From NCBI GenBank assembly GCA_047921175.1, contig JBLRWQ010000086.1, positions 1-10,565 of the forward strand: a DNA stretch of 10,565 nucleotides, written 5' to 3'. The position numbers and the translations under genes are program-made. The notes under the pieces are model-generated. The model made no database searches and was not told the DNA's origin. It worked only from the letters and a program-made list of their open reading frames with translations. The DNA comes from T1Sed10-7 sp047921175. Its GTDB lineage: Bacteria; Actinomycetota; Nitriliruptoria; Nitriliruptorales; Nitriliruptoraceae. This document shows positions 1-5,971 of the stretch, one piece after another. Numbering within the stretch: the first letter of the stretch is position 1; each line of letters starts with the position of its first letter.

Positions 1-964
1 CGATCTGTTGATCGAGCGCCGTCTGGGCAAGGCGAAGCTCGGCACCACCAAGCGCGGCATCGGGCCCGCCTACGCGGACAAGGCCTCCCGGGTGGGCCTG
101 CGCTTCCAGGACCTGTTCGACGAGAAGATCTTCCGCCAGAAGCTCGAAGCGGTGCTCGGGCACAAGAACGAGGTGCTGACCAAGATCTACAACCGGTTGC
201 CGATGGAGCTCGAGGAGATCGCCCAGGAGTACCTCGGCTACGCGGAGCGCCTGCGGCCGCTGCTGACCGACACCACCGAGCTGATCCACACCTCGCTCGA
301 GGCCGGCAAGCACATCATCCTGGAGGGTGCGCAGGGCACGCTGCTCGACCTCGACCACGGCACCTACCCCTTCGTGACCTCCTCCAACCCGGTCGCCGGC
401 GGGGCGCTCACGGGGGCGGGCATCGGCCCGCGCCACGTCGACCGGGTCATCGGCATCACGAAGGCCTACGTCACCCGGGTCGGGACCGGCCCGTTCCCCA
501 CCGAGCTGTTCGACGAGGTCGGGGAGCGCATGACCGACGTCGGCGGCGAGTACGGCACCACCACCGGCCGCCGCCGCCGGGTCGGCTGGTTCGACGCGGT
601 CCTGGCCCGCTACGCCAACCGGGTCAACGGTCTGACCGACATCTTCCTCACCAAGCTGGATGTGCTCAGCGGCTTCGACACCCTCAAGGTCGCCACCGCC
701 TACCGCTACCAGGGCGAGGAGTACACGACCTTCCCGCCGCACCAGTCGATCTTCCACCACGCGGAACCCGTCTACACCGAGGTGCCCGGCTGGGGCGTCG
801 ACATCACCGAGGTGGAGCGCTACGAGGACCTCCCGCGCGAGGCGCGCGACTACATCGACCTGCTCGAGGAGGAGGCCCGCACGCCGATCACGTGGGTCTC
901 GATCGGGCCGGGCCGCACCCAGACGCTGGTGCGCCGCGACGTGCCGTTGGTACCCGGCGCCTGA
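1..964 (+). CDS. purA: Adenylosuccinate synthase, 5'-truncated by the window edge
   Basis: Joins IMP and aspartate using GTP to give adenylosuccinate, the first committed step from IMP to AMP in the cytoplasm. The reading frame is open from base 2 to the TGA at 962-964 (320 codons), so the start lies outside the window. Bacterial PurA is about 430 residues, so roughly 110 N-terminal residues, including the GDEGKGK phosphate-binding loop, are missing. Family motifs seen in order are GTTKRGIGPAYADKASR, EGAQGTLLDLDHGTYPF followed by VTSSNPVAGG, GEYGTTTGRRRRVGWFD, TKLDVLSG and, near the C-terminus, SIGPGRTQTL, which matches the guanine-binding end of the enzyme. No frameshift is visible. The next gene, a patatin-like phospholipase, converges on it with a 24-base gap. 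TTG at 8 is an internal leucine codon and not a start. The identification is firm. Confidence 0.97.
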   Translation, partial: DLLIERRLGKAKLGTTKRGIGPAYADKASRVGLRFQDLFDEKIFRQKLEAVLGHKNEVLTKIYNRLPMELEEIAQEYLGYAERLRPLLTDTTELIHTSLEAGKHIILEGAQGTLLDLDHGTYPFVTSSNPVAGGALTGAGIGPRHVDRVIGITKAYVTRVGTGPFPTELFDEVGERMTDVGGEYGTTTGRRRRVGWFDAVLARYANRVNGLTDIFLTKLDVLSGFDTLKVATAYRYQGEEYTTFPPHQSIFHHAEPVYTEVPGWGVDITEVERYEDLPREARDYIDLLEEEARTPITWVSIGPGRTQTLVRRDVPLVPGA

Positions 965-991
965 CGCCGTCAGCATCGAGGTGGGGCGTCA
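962..991. terminator. Inverted repeat joining the two convergent stop codons
   Basis: TGACGCC (962-968) and GGCGTCA (985-991) form a perfect 7-bp stem around a 16-base loop. The outermost three bases of each arm are the stop codons of purA (plus) and of the patatin-like gene (minus). No T-run follows, so this is only a candidate bidirectional terminator. A 7-bp stem is not rare in DNA this GC-rich. Confidence 0.35.
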
Positions 992-1870
992 CCCGGTCGG
1001 CACGTGCTCGGTGAGGTAGGCGCTGCTGGCGTCGTAGGCGGTCGTGATCCGGGCGGTGACGCGGCTGAGGTCGCGGTAGCGCAGCTGCGAGGCGTCGTTG
1101 GGGTCCATCGGGTCCCCGGTCGGGAGCAGGTGCACCTCGAGGTGGGGTGGGATCGCCGCCATCTCCTCCACGAACCGGTGCCGACGGGCGATCTCGAACG
1201 CGACGGTGCCGACCTGCCAGGGTCGGGTGGGCACGGTCAGGGGCTGCTCGACCCGGCCCACCTGGAGCACGTGGATCACCGTCGCGCCGAGCTCCACGGC
1301 CCGCCCGACCGGGATCGAGTCGACCAGCCCGCCGTCGAGGTGGTGCTCCCCGTCCACCTCGACCGGGGGTAGCAGGCCGGGCACCGCGGTGGAGGCGAGC
1401 AGGGCCGGGATGAGCTCGCCCGCGTCGAACCAGCGCGCGCTGGCCCGCTCGACGCTGGCGGCCACGCACTGGAAGGGGACCTCGAGATCCTCGAAGCGCC
1501 GCACCGGCAGGGCGCCCAGCAGGAGCCGCCGCAGCCGGTGGTTGCCGTGCAGGTGGGTGCCGGAGCGGGCGAAGGTGCTGGCCTGCTCCAGCAGCGAGGC
1601 CTCGAAGGGGTTGTTCGCGTCGACGTCGGTCCACAGGCCGCACAGGCGCTCCACGGCGTCGTCCACGCCGGCGGCCAGCAGGGCCCCGTTCATGGCGCCG
1701 ATCGAGGTGCCGAGCACCAGGTCGGGTCGGATGCCGTGCTCCAGCAGGGCGCGGATCATCCCCACCTCGGCGGCGCCGTGGATCCCGCCGCCGCCGAGCA
1801 CGAACGCGACCCGGCGCTGCGCCCCGGCTGCCGTCAGGGGGCCGGTCGGCCGTGCATCGTGGTTGCTCAT
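989..1870 (-). CDS. Patatin-like phospholipase (RssA-type serine hydrolase)
   Basis: A 293-residue single-domain protein of the bacterial patatin family, which are acyl hydrolases using a Ser-Asp dyad. The glycine-rich oxyanion loop GGGGIHG is at residues 26-32, the nucleophile elbow GTSIG at 54-58 (Ser56), and the DGG motif with the catalytic Asp at 179-181. The lipid substrate cannot be read from the sequence. No signal peptide or membrane segment is visible, so it is probably cytoplasmic. ATG at 1870 is chosen because it lies just upstream of the conserved fold; GGGGAG directly abuts it with no spacer, which is a poor Shine-Dalgarno arrangement, so the start is less certain than the identity. 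The frame stays open upstream to 2431 across purD, but that is a high-GC shadow. It converges with purA and diverges from purD. Nothing nearby suggests an anti-phage CapV-type role. Confidence 0.88.
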   Translation of the reverse strand: MSNHDARPTGPLTAAGAQRRVAFVLGGGGIHGAAEVGMIRALLEHGIRPDLVLGTSIGAMNGALLAAGVDDAVERLCGLWTDVDANNPFEASLLEQASTFARSGTHLHGNHRLRRLLLGALPVRRFEDLEVPFQCVAASVERASARWFDAGELIPALLASTAVPGLLPPVEVDGEHHLDGGLVDSIPVGRAVELGATVIHVLQVGRVEQPLTVPTRPWQVGTVAFEIARRHRFVEEMAAIPPHLEVHLLPTGDPMDPNDASQLRYRDLSRVTARITTAYDASSAYLTEHVPTG

Positions 1871-1880
1871 CTCCCCGCCG

Positions 1881-1910
1881 TGTCCGTGGGGGTCCGTGGG
1901 GGTCCGTGGG
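1881..1910. repeat. Three tandem 10-bp units upstream of the patatin-like gene
   Basis: The units TGTCCGTGGG, GGTCCGTGGG and GGTCCGTGGG occupy 1881-1890, 1891-1900 and 1901-1910. They differ only at the first base. They lie 10 bases upstream of the minus-strand start at 1870, in the leader or promoter of that gene. The unit is not a multiple of three, which fits non-coding DNA. Confidence 0.85.
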
Positions 1911-2010
1911 GTAGGGCTGCTCCGAGCTGTGTGACGATCCGACGTCCAGGAGGTCGCATCGTTGCACAACCGTGCTCCTCCAGGCTGCGCGGGTGGCGCC
2001 GATGCCGGCA

Positions 2011-2051
2011 AGTAGCCTGCGGGTCCACCCATCCCACGTCGCGGTCGGAGG
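2011..2051 (+). promoter_or_regulatory. Candidate purD promoter -10 and ribosome binding site
   Basis: TAGCCT at 2013-2018 fits the actinobacterial TAnnnT -10 pattern and lies about 40 bases before the purD ATG. I do not see a convincing -35. GGAGG at 2047-2051, six bases before ATG 2058, is a strong ribosome binding site and fixes the purD start. The purC upstream region has a near-identical AGTAGGCT at a similar distance. Confidence 0.4.
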
Positions 2052-2057
2052 TCGCCC

Positions 2058-3326
2058 ATGGGTCGCAAGGTGCTGGTGCTCGGTGGCGGTGGCCGTGAGC
2101 ACGCGCTCGCGTGGGCCCTGGCGCGCTCCGGGTCGGTCGCCGAGGTGGCCAGCGCCCCCGGCAACCCGGGCACCGCGACCCTCGGGCCCACCCACGCGGT
2201 CGACGCGGACGACCCGGACGCGGTCGTCGCCCTGGCCCGCCGGCTCGGCAGCGACCTGGTGGTCGTCGGCCCCGAGGCCCCGCTGGTCGCCGGCGTGGTG
2301 GACGCCCTGGCCGCCGCCGGCATCGCGGCCTTCGGACCGTCTGCCGCAGGGGCGGAGATCGAGGGCTCGAAGGCGTTCGCGAAGGAGATCATGGCCGCGG
2401 CCGGTGCCCCGACCGGCGGTGCCGTCGCCACCCGCGACCGGGACGAGGCCTATGCCGCGCTGGAGCGGTTCGGCGGGCCGTACGTGGTCAAGGCCGACGG
2501 GCTCGCCGCCGGCAAGGGGGTGCGGATCTGCGCCGATCTCGCCGAGGCGCGGGACGCGGTCGACGACGCCCTGCTCCGCGGCGTGTTCGGCTCGGCTGGC
2601 AGCCGGGTGGTCATCGAGGAGTTCCTCGACGGTCCCGAGCGCAGCGTCTTCGGGGTCTGTGACGGCACCGAGGTGGTGCTGCTCGAGCCGGCCCAGGACT
2701 ACAAGCGGGCGCTGGACGGCGACGGCGGGCTGAACACCGGCGGCATGGGTGCCTACACCCCGGTGCCCGGCTTCGCGCTGACCGACGTCGACCAGCTGCG
2801 CGAGCTGGTGTTCCGGCCGGTGCTGGCCGAGCTCGCCGACCGTGGCACGCCCTACCGGGGGTTGCTGTACGCCGGGCTCGTGGAGACCGCGGCCGGTCCG
2901 AAGCTGCTCGAGTTCAACGCCCGGTTCGGGGATCCGGAGACCCAGGCGATCCTGCCACGCGTCGCCAGCGACCTCGGCGAGCTGCTGTGGGCGGCGGCGA
3001 CCGGCAGCGTCGCCGGCCAGGACGTGACGTGGCGGCCCGAGGCCGCGGTCACCGTCGTGCTGGCCTCCGGCGGCTACCCGGGCAGCTACGCGACCGGCGT
3101 GCCCATCGACGGCGTCGAGGCGGCGGCGTCGCTGCCCGACGTCGAGGTGTTCCACGCGGGGACGCGGGTCGATGACGGCCGGTTGGTCACGGCCGGCGGG
3201 CGCGTGCTCGCCGTCACCGCCCTGGGGGGTGCGGTGGCGGCCGCGCGTGCGCGTGCGTACGACGCGGCCGACCGGATCGGCTTCGAGGGGCTGCACCGGC
3301 GCAGCGACATCGCTGCGGGCGTGTGA
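2058..3326 (+). CDS. purD: Phosphoribosylamine-glycine ligase (GAR synthetase)
   Basis: Catalyses the second step of de novo purine synthesis: ATP-dependent ligation of glycine to 5-phosphoribosylamine, giving GAR. At 422 residues it is the normal length for the monofunctional bacterial enzyme. Visible features are the N-terminal VLGGGGREHALAWAL (7-21), GPEAPLVAGVVDAL (71-84) and FGPSAAGAEIEGSKAFAKEIM region (92-112), the ATP-grasp segments YVVKADGLAAGKGV (142-155) and EEFLDGPERS (187-196), DYKRALDGDGGLNTGGMGAY (214-233) and the metal-binding EFNARFGDPE (285-294). The start is supported by GGAGG six bases upstream. It is transcribed away from the patatin-like gene across a 187-base gap. The lipoprotein gene follows 48 bases downstream on the same strand and may be co-transcribed. 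purA and purC share its strand but are separate units. Confidence 0.98.
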   Translation: MGRKVLVLGGGGREHALAWALARSGSVAEVASAPGNPGTATLGPTHAVDADDPDAVVALARRLGSDLVVVGPEAPLVAGVVDALAAAGIAAFGPSAAGAEIEGSKAFAKEIMAAAGAPTGGAVATRDRDEAYAALERFGGPYVVKADGLAAGKGVRICADLAEARDAVDDALLRGVFGSAGSRVVIEEFLDGPERSVFGVCDGTEVVLLEPAQDYKRALDGDGGLNTGGMGAYTPVPGFALTDVDQLRELVFRPVLAELADRGTPYRGLLYAGLVETAAGPKLLEFNARFGDPETQAILPRVASDLGELLWAAATGSVAGQDVTWRPEAAVTVVLASGGYPGSYATGVPIDGVEAAASLPDVEVFHAGTRVDDGRLVTAGGRVLAVTALGGAVAAARARAYDAADRIGFEGLHRRSDIAAGV

Positions 3327-3374
3327 GCGCGTGCCCGTGCGGTCCGCGACGCCTTCCCGGCACGAAGGGCGGGC

Positions 3375-3950
3375 ATGATGCGCCCTCGTCCGTCACGCCT
3401 GCTGCCGCCCACCCTCGCGCTCGCCGTGCTGCTGGTGGCGTGCGCCGACCCGGTGACCGCCCCGTCGGCCGGGGACCCGGGGGCGGCGTTCGATGCCGGT
3501 GCGGCTGAGGACGGCGGAGCGGCTGAGGACGGCGGAGCAGCTGAGGACGGCGGAGGCGCGACCGACGGGACCACCGAGGAGGTCCGGCCGGCACCCTGCC
3601 CGGGCCCCGTCACCGAGGCGGTCGGGACGACGATCGCCGCGCAGCTCGACGCTTTCGCGCGCGGCGACTACCCCGCGGCCCTCGCCGCGGCCAGCCCGGG
3701 GTTCCAGGCCGGCACGACCGTGGAGGCCTTCCAGCGCCTGATCGAGCGGGACTACCCGCTGCTCCTCGACGACGCCCGCGTCGAGGTGGACGGCTGCGCG
3801 CAGCTGCGCGACGATGTCAGCGACGTGGTCGCCGTCATCGTCACCGCCGACGGCGCGCGCACCCGGTTCGTCTACCGTCTCCGCCTGGCGGAGGACCGCT
3901 GGGGTATCGAGGCCGCGGCCCGGCTGGACCCGCCGGCGGCTACCGCGTAG
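3375..3950 (+). CDS. Predicted lipoprotein with DUF4864-like C-terminal domain
   Basis: A 191-residue secreted protein of unknown function. The N-terminus has arginines, a hydrophobic stretch and a lipobox LVAC (residues 20-23), so Cys23 is probably lipid-modified and the protein anchored outside the membrane. Residues 24-75 form a low-complexity Ala/Glu/Asp/Gly linker containing three exact AAEDGG units (43-60). The remainder, about residues 79-185, resembles DUF4864/NTF2-like folds: an opening IAAQLDAFARGDYPAALAAA helix region, SPGF, then FQRLIERDYPLL and a beta-rich end with RFVYRLRLAEDRWGI. That resemblance is from memory and not from a profile search. Cys75 and Cys141 could form a disulfide. 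ATG 3375 and ATG 3378 are both possible; AAGGG at 3365-3369 serves either. It follows purD by 48 bases but has no evident link to purines. Confidence 0.8.
   Translation: MMRPRPSRLLPPTLALAVLLVACADPVTAPSAGDPGAAFDAGAAEDGGAAEDGGAAEDGGGATDGTTEEVRPAPCPGPVTEAVGTTIAAQLDAFARGDYPAALAAASPGFQAGTTVEAFQRLIERDYPLLLDDARVEVDGCAQLRDDVSDVVAVIVTADGARTRFVYRLRLAEDRWGIEAAARLDPPAATA
3501..3554 (+). repeat. Three in-frame 18-bp repeats in the lipoprotein linker
   Basis: Units GCGGCTGAGGACGGCGGA at 3501-3518 and 3519-3536 are identical. The third, at 3537-3554, differs by one base (GCA for GCG, silent). Each encodes AAEDGG. The near-identity at DNA level, including third positions, points to recent duplication and not to selection on protein sequence alone. 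Confidence 0.95.
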
Positions 3951-3959
3951 CTCGCCGGC
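3932..3959 (+). terminator. Bulged 12-bp hairpin over the lipoprotein stop codon
   Basis: GCCGGCG (3932-3938) pairs with CGCCGGC (3953-3959). GCTAC (3939-3943) then pairs with GTAGC (3947-3951), leaving T3952 bulged and a CGC loop. The TAG stop (3948-3950) lies in the inner right arm. No T-run follows. It is a plausible intrinsic-like terminator or 3'-end stabiliser. Confidence 0.5.
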
Positions 3960-4020
3960 CGCCACCGCGTGACGCGGCTGCCCGCCCCCGGCTGGCGTCG
4001 CGCCCGGCCGGTCCGAGATC

Positions 4021-4065
4021 GGCCCGACCGCACGATGGCCCGACCGCACGATGGCCCGACCGCAC
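4021..4065. repeat. 2.8 copies of a 16-bp tandem repeat upstream of the methyltransferase
   Basis: GGCCCGACCGCACGAT occurs exactly at 4021-4036 and 4037-4052, and its first 13 bases again at 4053-4065. The array ends 19 bases before the methyltransferase ATG and just before its ribosome binding site, so it lies in the leader or promoter. The 134-base gap 3951-4084 otherwise holds only the hairpin tail of the preceding gene. Confidence 0.92.
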
Positions 4066-4084
4066 CCGACACGAGGACCCTCGC

Positions 4085-4687
4085 ATGGACGCGCAGAGCT
4101 GGGACGCACGCTACGAGGAGTCGGAGCTGGTCTGGTCCGCAGGTCCGAACGTGTTCGTCGCCGAGCACCTCGCCGACCACCCCCGTGGCCGCGCTCTCGA
4201 CGTGGCCGCCGGCGAGGGGCGCAACGCGATCTGGCTCGCCGAGCGGGGGTTCACGGTCGAGGCGCTCGACTTCTCCGAGGTGGCGGCCAGCAAGGCGCGA
4301 GAGCTCGCCGCGCACCGCGGGGTCGACCTGACCGTCACCGTGGCGGACGTGACCGAGCCCTTCACCGTCGCCCCGGCAGACGTCGTGCTCGTCGCCTATC
4401 TGCACCTGCCCCGCGAGGTCGAGCGTGACGTGCTCCGTCGCGCTGCCGAGCTGGTCCTGCCCGGTGGCACCTTCCTGCTCGTGGCGCACGCCCGACGCAA
4501 CCTCACCGACGGGGTCGGCGGGCCCCAGGACCCGCAGCTCCTCCCGACGCCCCAGGAGGTCACCGACGCCCTGGCCGACACCTTCCTCGAGATCGTCGAA
4601 GCCGGCGAGGTCACCCGTGAGGTCGAGGTCGACGGCCAGGCACGCGTGGCCATCGACGTCCTGGTGCGTGCCACCCGGCCGGCCTGA
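4085..4687 (+). CDS. Class I SAM-dependent methyltransferase, substrate unknown
   Basis: A 200-residue Rossmann-fold methyltransferase. The SAM-binding motif I is LDVAAGEGRNAIWLA (38-52), followed by the acidic end of strand 2 at LDFS (Asp62), VADVTEPF (86-93) before strand 4, and the post-motif segment LVLPGGTFLLVAH (123-135). The N-terminus (SWDARYEES, VWSAGPNVFVAEHL) is typical of a broad group of small bacterial methyltransferases often annotated only generically. Some relatives are called TehB-like, but nothing here shows tellurite resistance. The start is supported by GAGGA at 4073-4077, seven bases before ATG. It lies 134 bases after the lipoprotein gene with a 16-bp repeat array between, so it probably has its own promoter. 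It converges on the rhodanese gene. Confidence 0.88.
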   Translation: MDAQSWDARYEESELVWSAGPNVFVAEHLADHPRGRALDVAAGEGRNAIWLAERGFTVEALDFSEVAASKARELAAHRGVDLTVTVADVTEPFTVAPADVVLVAYLHLPREVERDVLRRAAELVLPGGTFLLVAHARRNLTDGVGGPQDPQLLPTPQEVTDALADTFLEIVEAGEVTREVEVDGQARVAIDVLVRATRPA

Positions 4688-4710
4688 GGCGTCCGGTCCA
4701 CAGGCCGGCC
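4677..4710. terminator. Perfect 10-bp inverted repeat at the methyltransferase 3' end
   Basis: GGCCGGCCTG (4677-4686) and CAGGCCGGCC (4701-4710) are exact reverse complements around a 14-base loop. The left arm contains the first two bases of the TGA stop (4685-4687). It lies between the convergent methyltransferase and rhodanese genes and could stop transcription from either side. There is no T-run. Confidence 0.55.
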
Positions 4711-4780
4711 CGGTAGCACGGCGGGTTGTCCCTGCAGCGCCGCGGGCCGCCCTTGCCAGGCAGCGAGCCGGCCGGCGATG

Positions 4781-5119
4781 TCAGCCGCTGGTCAGCGGCA
4801 GCTCGGCGTTCGCCCAGGCGATGATGCCACCGTCCACGTCGACCACGTCGCGGAACCCGAGGTCGCGGAGCAGCGGGTGCAGGTGCCCGGAGCGGTTCCC
4901 GGACCGGCAGTACAGGAGGATCGGCGCGTCGGTGTCGAGCTCGGCGAGCTCGGCCTGGAGCGTCGGCCCGTAGAAGTCGATGTTGATCGCGCCGGGAAGG
5001 CGGGCCTGGGCGAACTCGGCGGCGGTGCGCACGTCCAGCACGACCGCGTCCGGGTCGTCGAGCCGCGCTGCGGCTTCCGTGGCGGGAACGGCCCGGACGC
5101 CGGGTACCTGGTCGGTCAT
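4781..5119 (-). CDS. Single-domain rhodanese sulfurtransferase
   Basis: A 112-residue stand-alone rhodanese domain. It shows VVLDVRTAAEF (26-36), LPGAINIDF (41-49) and the active-site loop with catalytic Cys71 in YCRSGNRSGH (70-79), then DVVDVDGGIIAW (91-102). Such proteins carry persulfide sulfur on the cysteine and pass it to an acceptor. It follows the MoaD-MoaE gene on the same strand, and I infer that it helps deliver sulfur for MoaD thiocarboxylation, as rhodanese domains do in MOCS3/MoeBR proteins. ATG at 5119 has AGGAG (5128-5132) eight bases upstream. GTG at 5125 would overlap the upstream TGA as GTGA but leaves only two bases after AGGAG, so I prefer 5119. A general sulfurtransferase role remains possible. 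Confidence 0.92.
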   Translation of the reverse strand: MTDQVPGVRAVPATEAAARLDDPDAVVLDVRTAAEFAQARLPGAINIDFYGPTLQAELAELDTDAPILLYCRSGNRSGHLHPLLRDLGFRDVVDVDGGIIAWANAELPLTSG

Positions 5120-5121
5120 GG

Positions 5122-5841
5122 TCACTGCTCCTGGAGGTCGGTGGCGGTCGGGTCGAGCCCGACCCAGCGGGCGGTCCCGTCGCTCGTCAGCTCGCGCTTG
5201 AAGACGGGCACGCGGGTCTTGACCTCCTCCAACGCCGAACGGGACGCGCGATATGCCGCGTCCCGGTGCGGACTCGAGCAGGCCACCAGGATCGTGTGGT
5301 CGCCGACCTCCAGGTCACCGAGCGCGTGCAGCAGCGCGAGGCCGGTCAGCTCCGGCGTCGCGGCTAGCGTCTCGGCCGCGATGTCCGCCAGCTCCTTCTC
5401 CGCCATCGGCTCGTAGGCCGAGTACCGCAGCTGGATCACCCCCGACAGGTCCGGGGCGTGATCGCGCACCGTGCCGAGGAACAGCGTGGTCGCCCCCGCC
5501 GACGGGTGCGCGATGGCCGCGATGGTGCCGGCCACGTCGATCGGCCCGGTGACCAGCCCCGTGATCACCCGAGGGCCGGCCCCCTCGCTCGCGTCCGACC
5601 CACCGGCCACCGGCGGCAGCAGCGCCACCTCGGCACCCGCAGGGACGACCTGGTCGCCACGGGCCACCTCGAGGTCGACCGCGACCGTGACGTGGGCGAG
5701 GAACGGGGCGAGGTGAGGGTGCGACGAGGCGATCGCCGCACGCAGCCCGGCGACCGTGAGGCTGCCGTCGTCGGCGACGTCGACCTCCAGCACCCGCCCG
5801 CCGACGTGCTCGGTCAACCCGCCGTAGACCCGTACGCGCAT
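5122..5841 (-). CDS. Fused molybdopterin synthase, MoaD-MoaE (MoaX-like)
   Basis: Molybdopterin synthase converts cPMP to molybdopterin by adding two sulfurs. The small subunit MoaD carries a C-terminal Gly-Gly thiocarboxylate and the large subunit MoaE is catalytic. Here both are one 239-residue chain. Residues 1-81 are the ubiquitin-like MoaD half (MRVRVYGGL to LLPPVAGG, diglycine at 80-81). Residues 82-90 are a short linker, and about 91-239 are MoaE (ITGLVTGPIDV, LFLGTVRDHA, RYSAYEPMAEKEL, LGDLEVGD, KTRVPVFKRE). Lys208 and Lys215 match the two catalytic lysines of E. coli MoaE in sequence context and spacing. The start is ATG 5841 with GGAGG (5846-5850) four bases upstream. The longer frame from 5928 adds a Pro/Arg-rich shadow. 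M. tuberculosis MoaX is a known fusion of this design that is cleaved after the diglycine. Confidence 0.95.
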   Translation of the reverse strand: MRVRVYGGLTEHVGGRVLEVDVADDGSLTVAGLRAAIASSHPHLAPFLAHVTVAVDLEVARGDQVVPAGAEVALLPPVAGGSDASEGAGPRVITGLVTGPIDVAGTIAAIAHPSAGATTLFLGTVRDHAPDLSGVIQLRYSAYEPMAEKELADIAAETLAATPELTGLALLHALGDLEVGDHTILVACSSPHRDAAYRASRSALEEVKTRVPVFKRELTSDGTARWVGLDPTATDLQEQ

Positions 5842-5892
5842 GCCGCCTCCCGGACTCGTTCGCCGCCGGTCGCCCCGGCACGCCGGCAACGG

Positions 5893-5931
5893 CCACCAGC
5901 ACCGCCCACCAGCACCGTCCACCAGCAACGG
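5893..5931. repeat. Three tandem 13-bp units between the divergent moa genes
   Basis: CCACCAGCACCGC (5893-5905), CCACCAGCACCGT (5906-5918) and CCACCAGCAACGG (5919-5931) lie head to tail in the 130-base gap between the MoaD-MoaE gene and moaA. CAACGGCC flanks the array at 5887-5894 and 5926-5933. It could be a repeated operator shared by the two transcripts, or slippage product. No known Moco riboswitch core is recognisable in the gap. Confidence 0.85.
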
Positions 5932-5934
5932 CCG

Positions 5935-5963
5935 AGGCTAGCGACGAGGTGGCGGGGTACGGT
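5935..5963. promoter_or_regulatory. Candidate -10 elements for the divergent moa transcripts
   Basis: On the plus strand TACGGT (5958-5963) fits TAnnnT and ends eight bases before the moaA ATG, where no Shine-Dalgarno is visible, so the moaA mRNA may be leaderless or nearly so. On the minus strand TAGCCT (plus coordinates 5935-5940) also fits and would drive the MoaD-MoaE/rhodanese operon with a leader of roughly 85-90 bases. Both are pattern matches only. Confidence 0.3.
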
Positions 5964-5971
5964 CCCGCGCC

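Noticed and set aside
989..1870. Patatin-like gene as an anti-phage effector (CapV of CBASS)
   Set aside because: No nucleotidyltransferase or other defence gene is adjacent; neighbours are housekeeping purine genes.
888..3296. An 802-codon open frame on the minus strand covering the patatin-like gene and purD
   Set aside because: It is out of frame with both well-identified genes, very rich in Arg, Gly, Pro and His, and has no recognisable domain. Such frames arise opposite GC-rich genes.
5842..5928. N-terminal extension of the MoaD-MoaE protein by 29 residues
   Set aside because: The extra residues are non-conserved, run through the 13-bp repeats, and ATG 5841 has a good GGAGG and the normal MoaD beginning.
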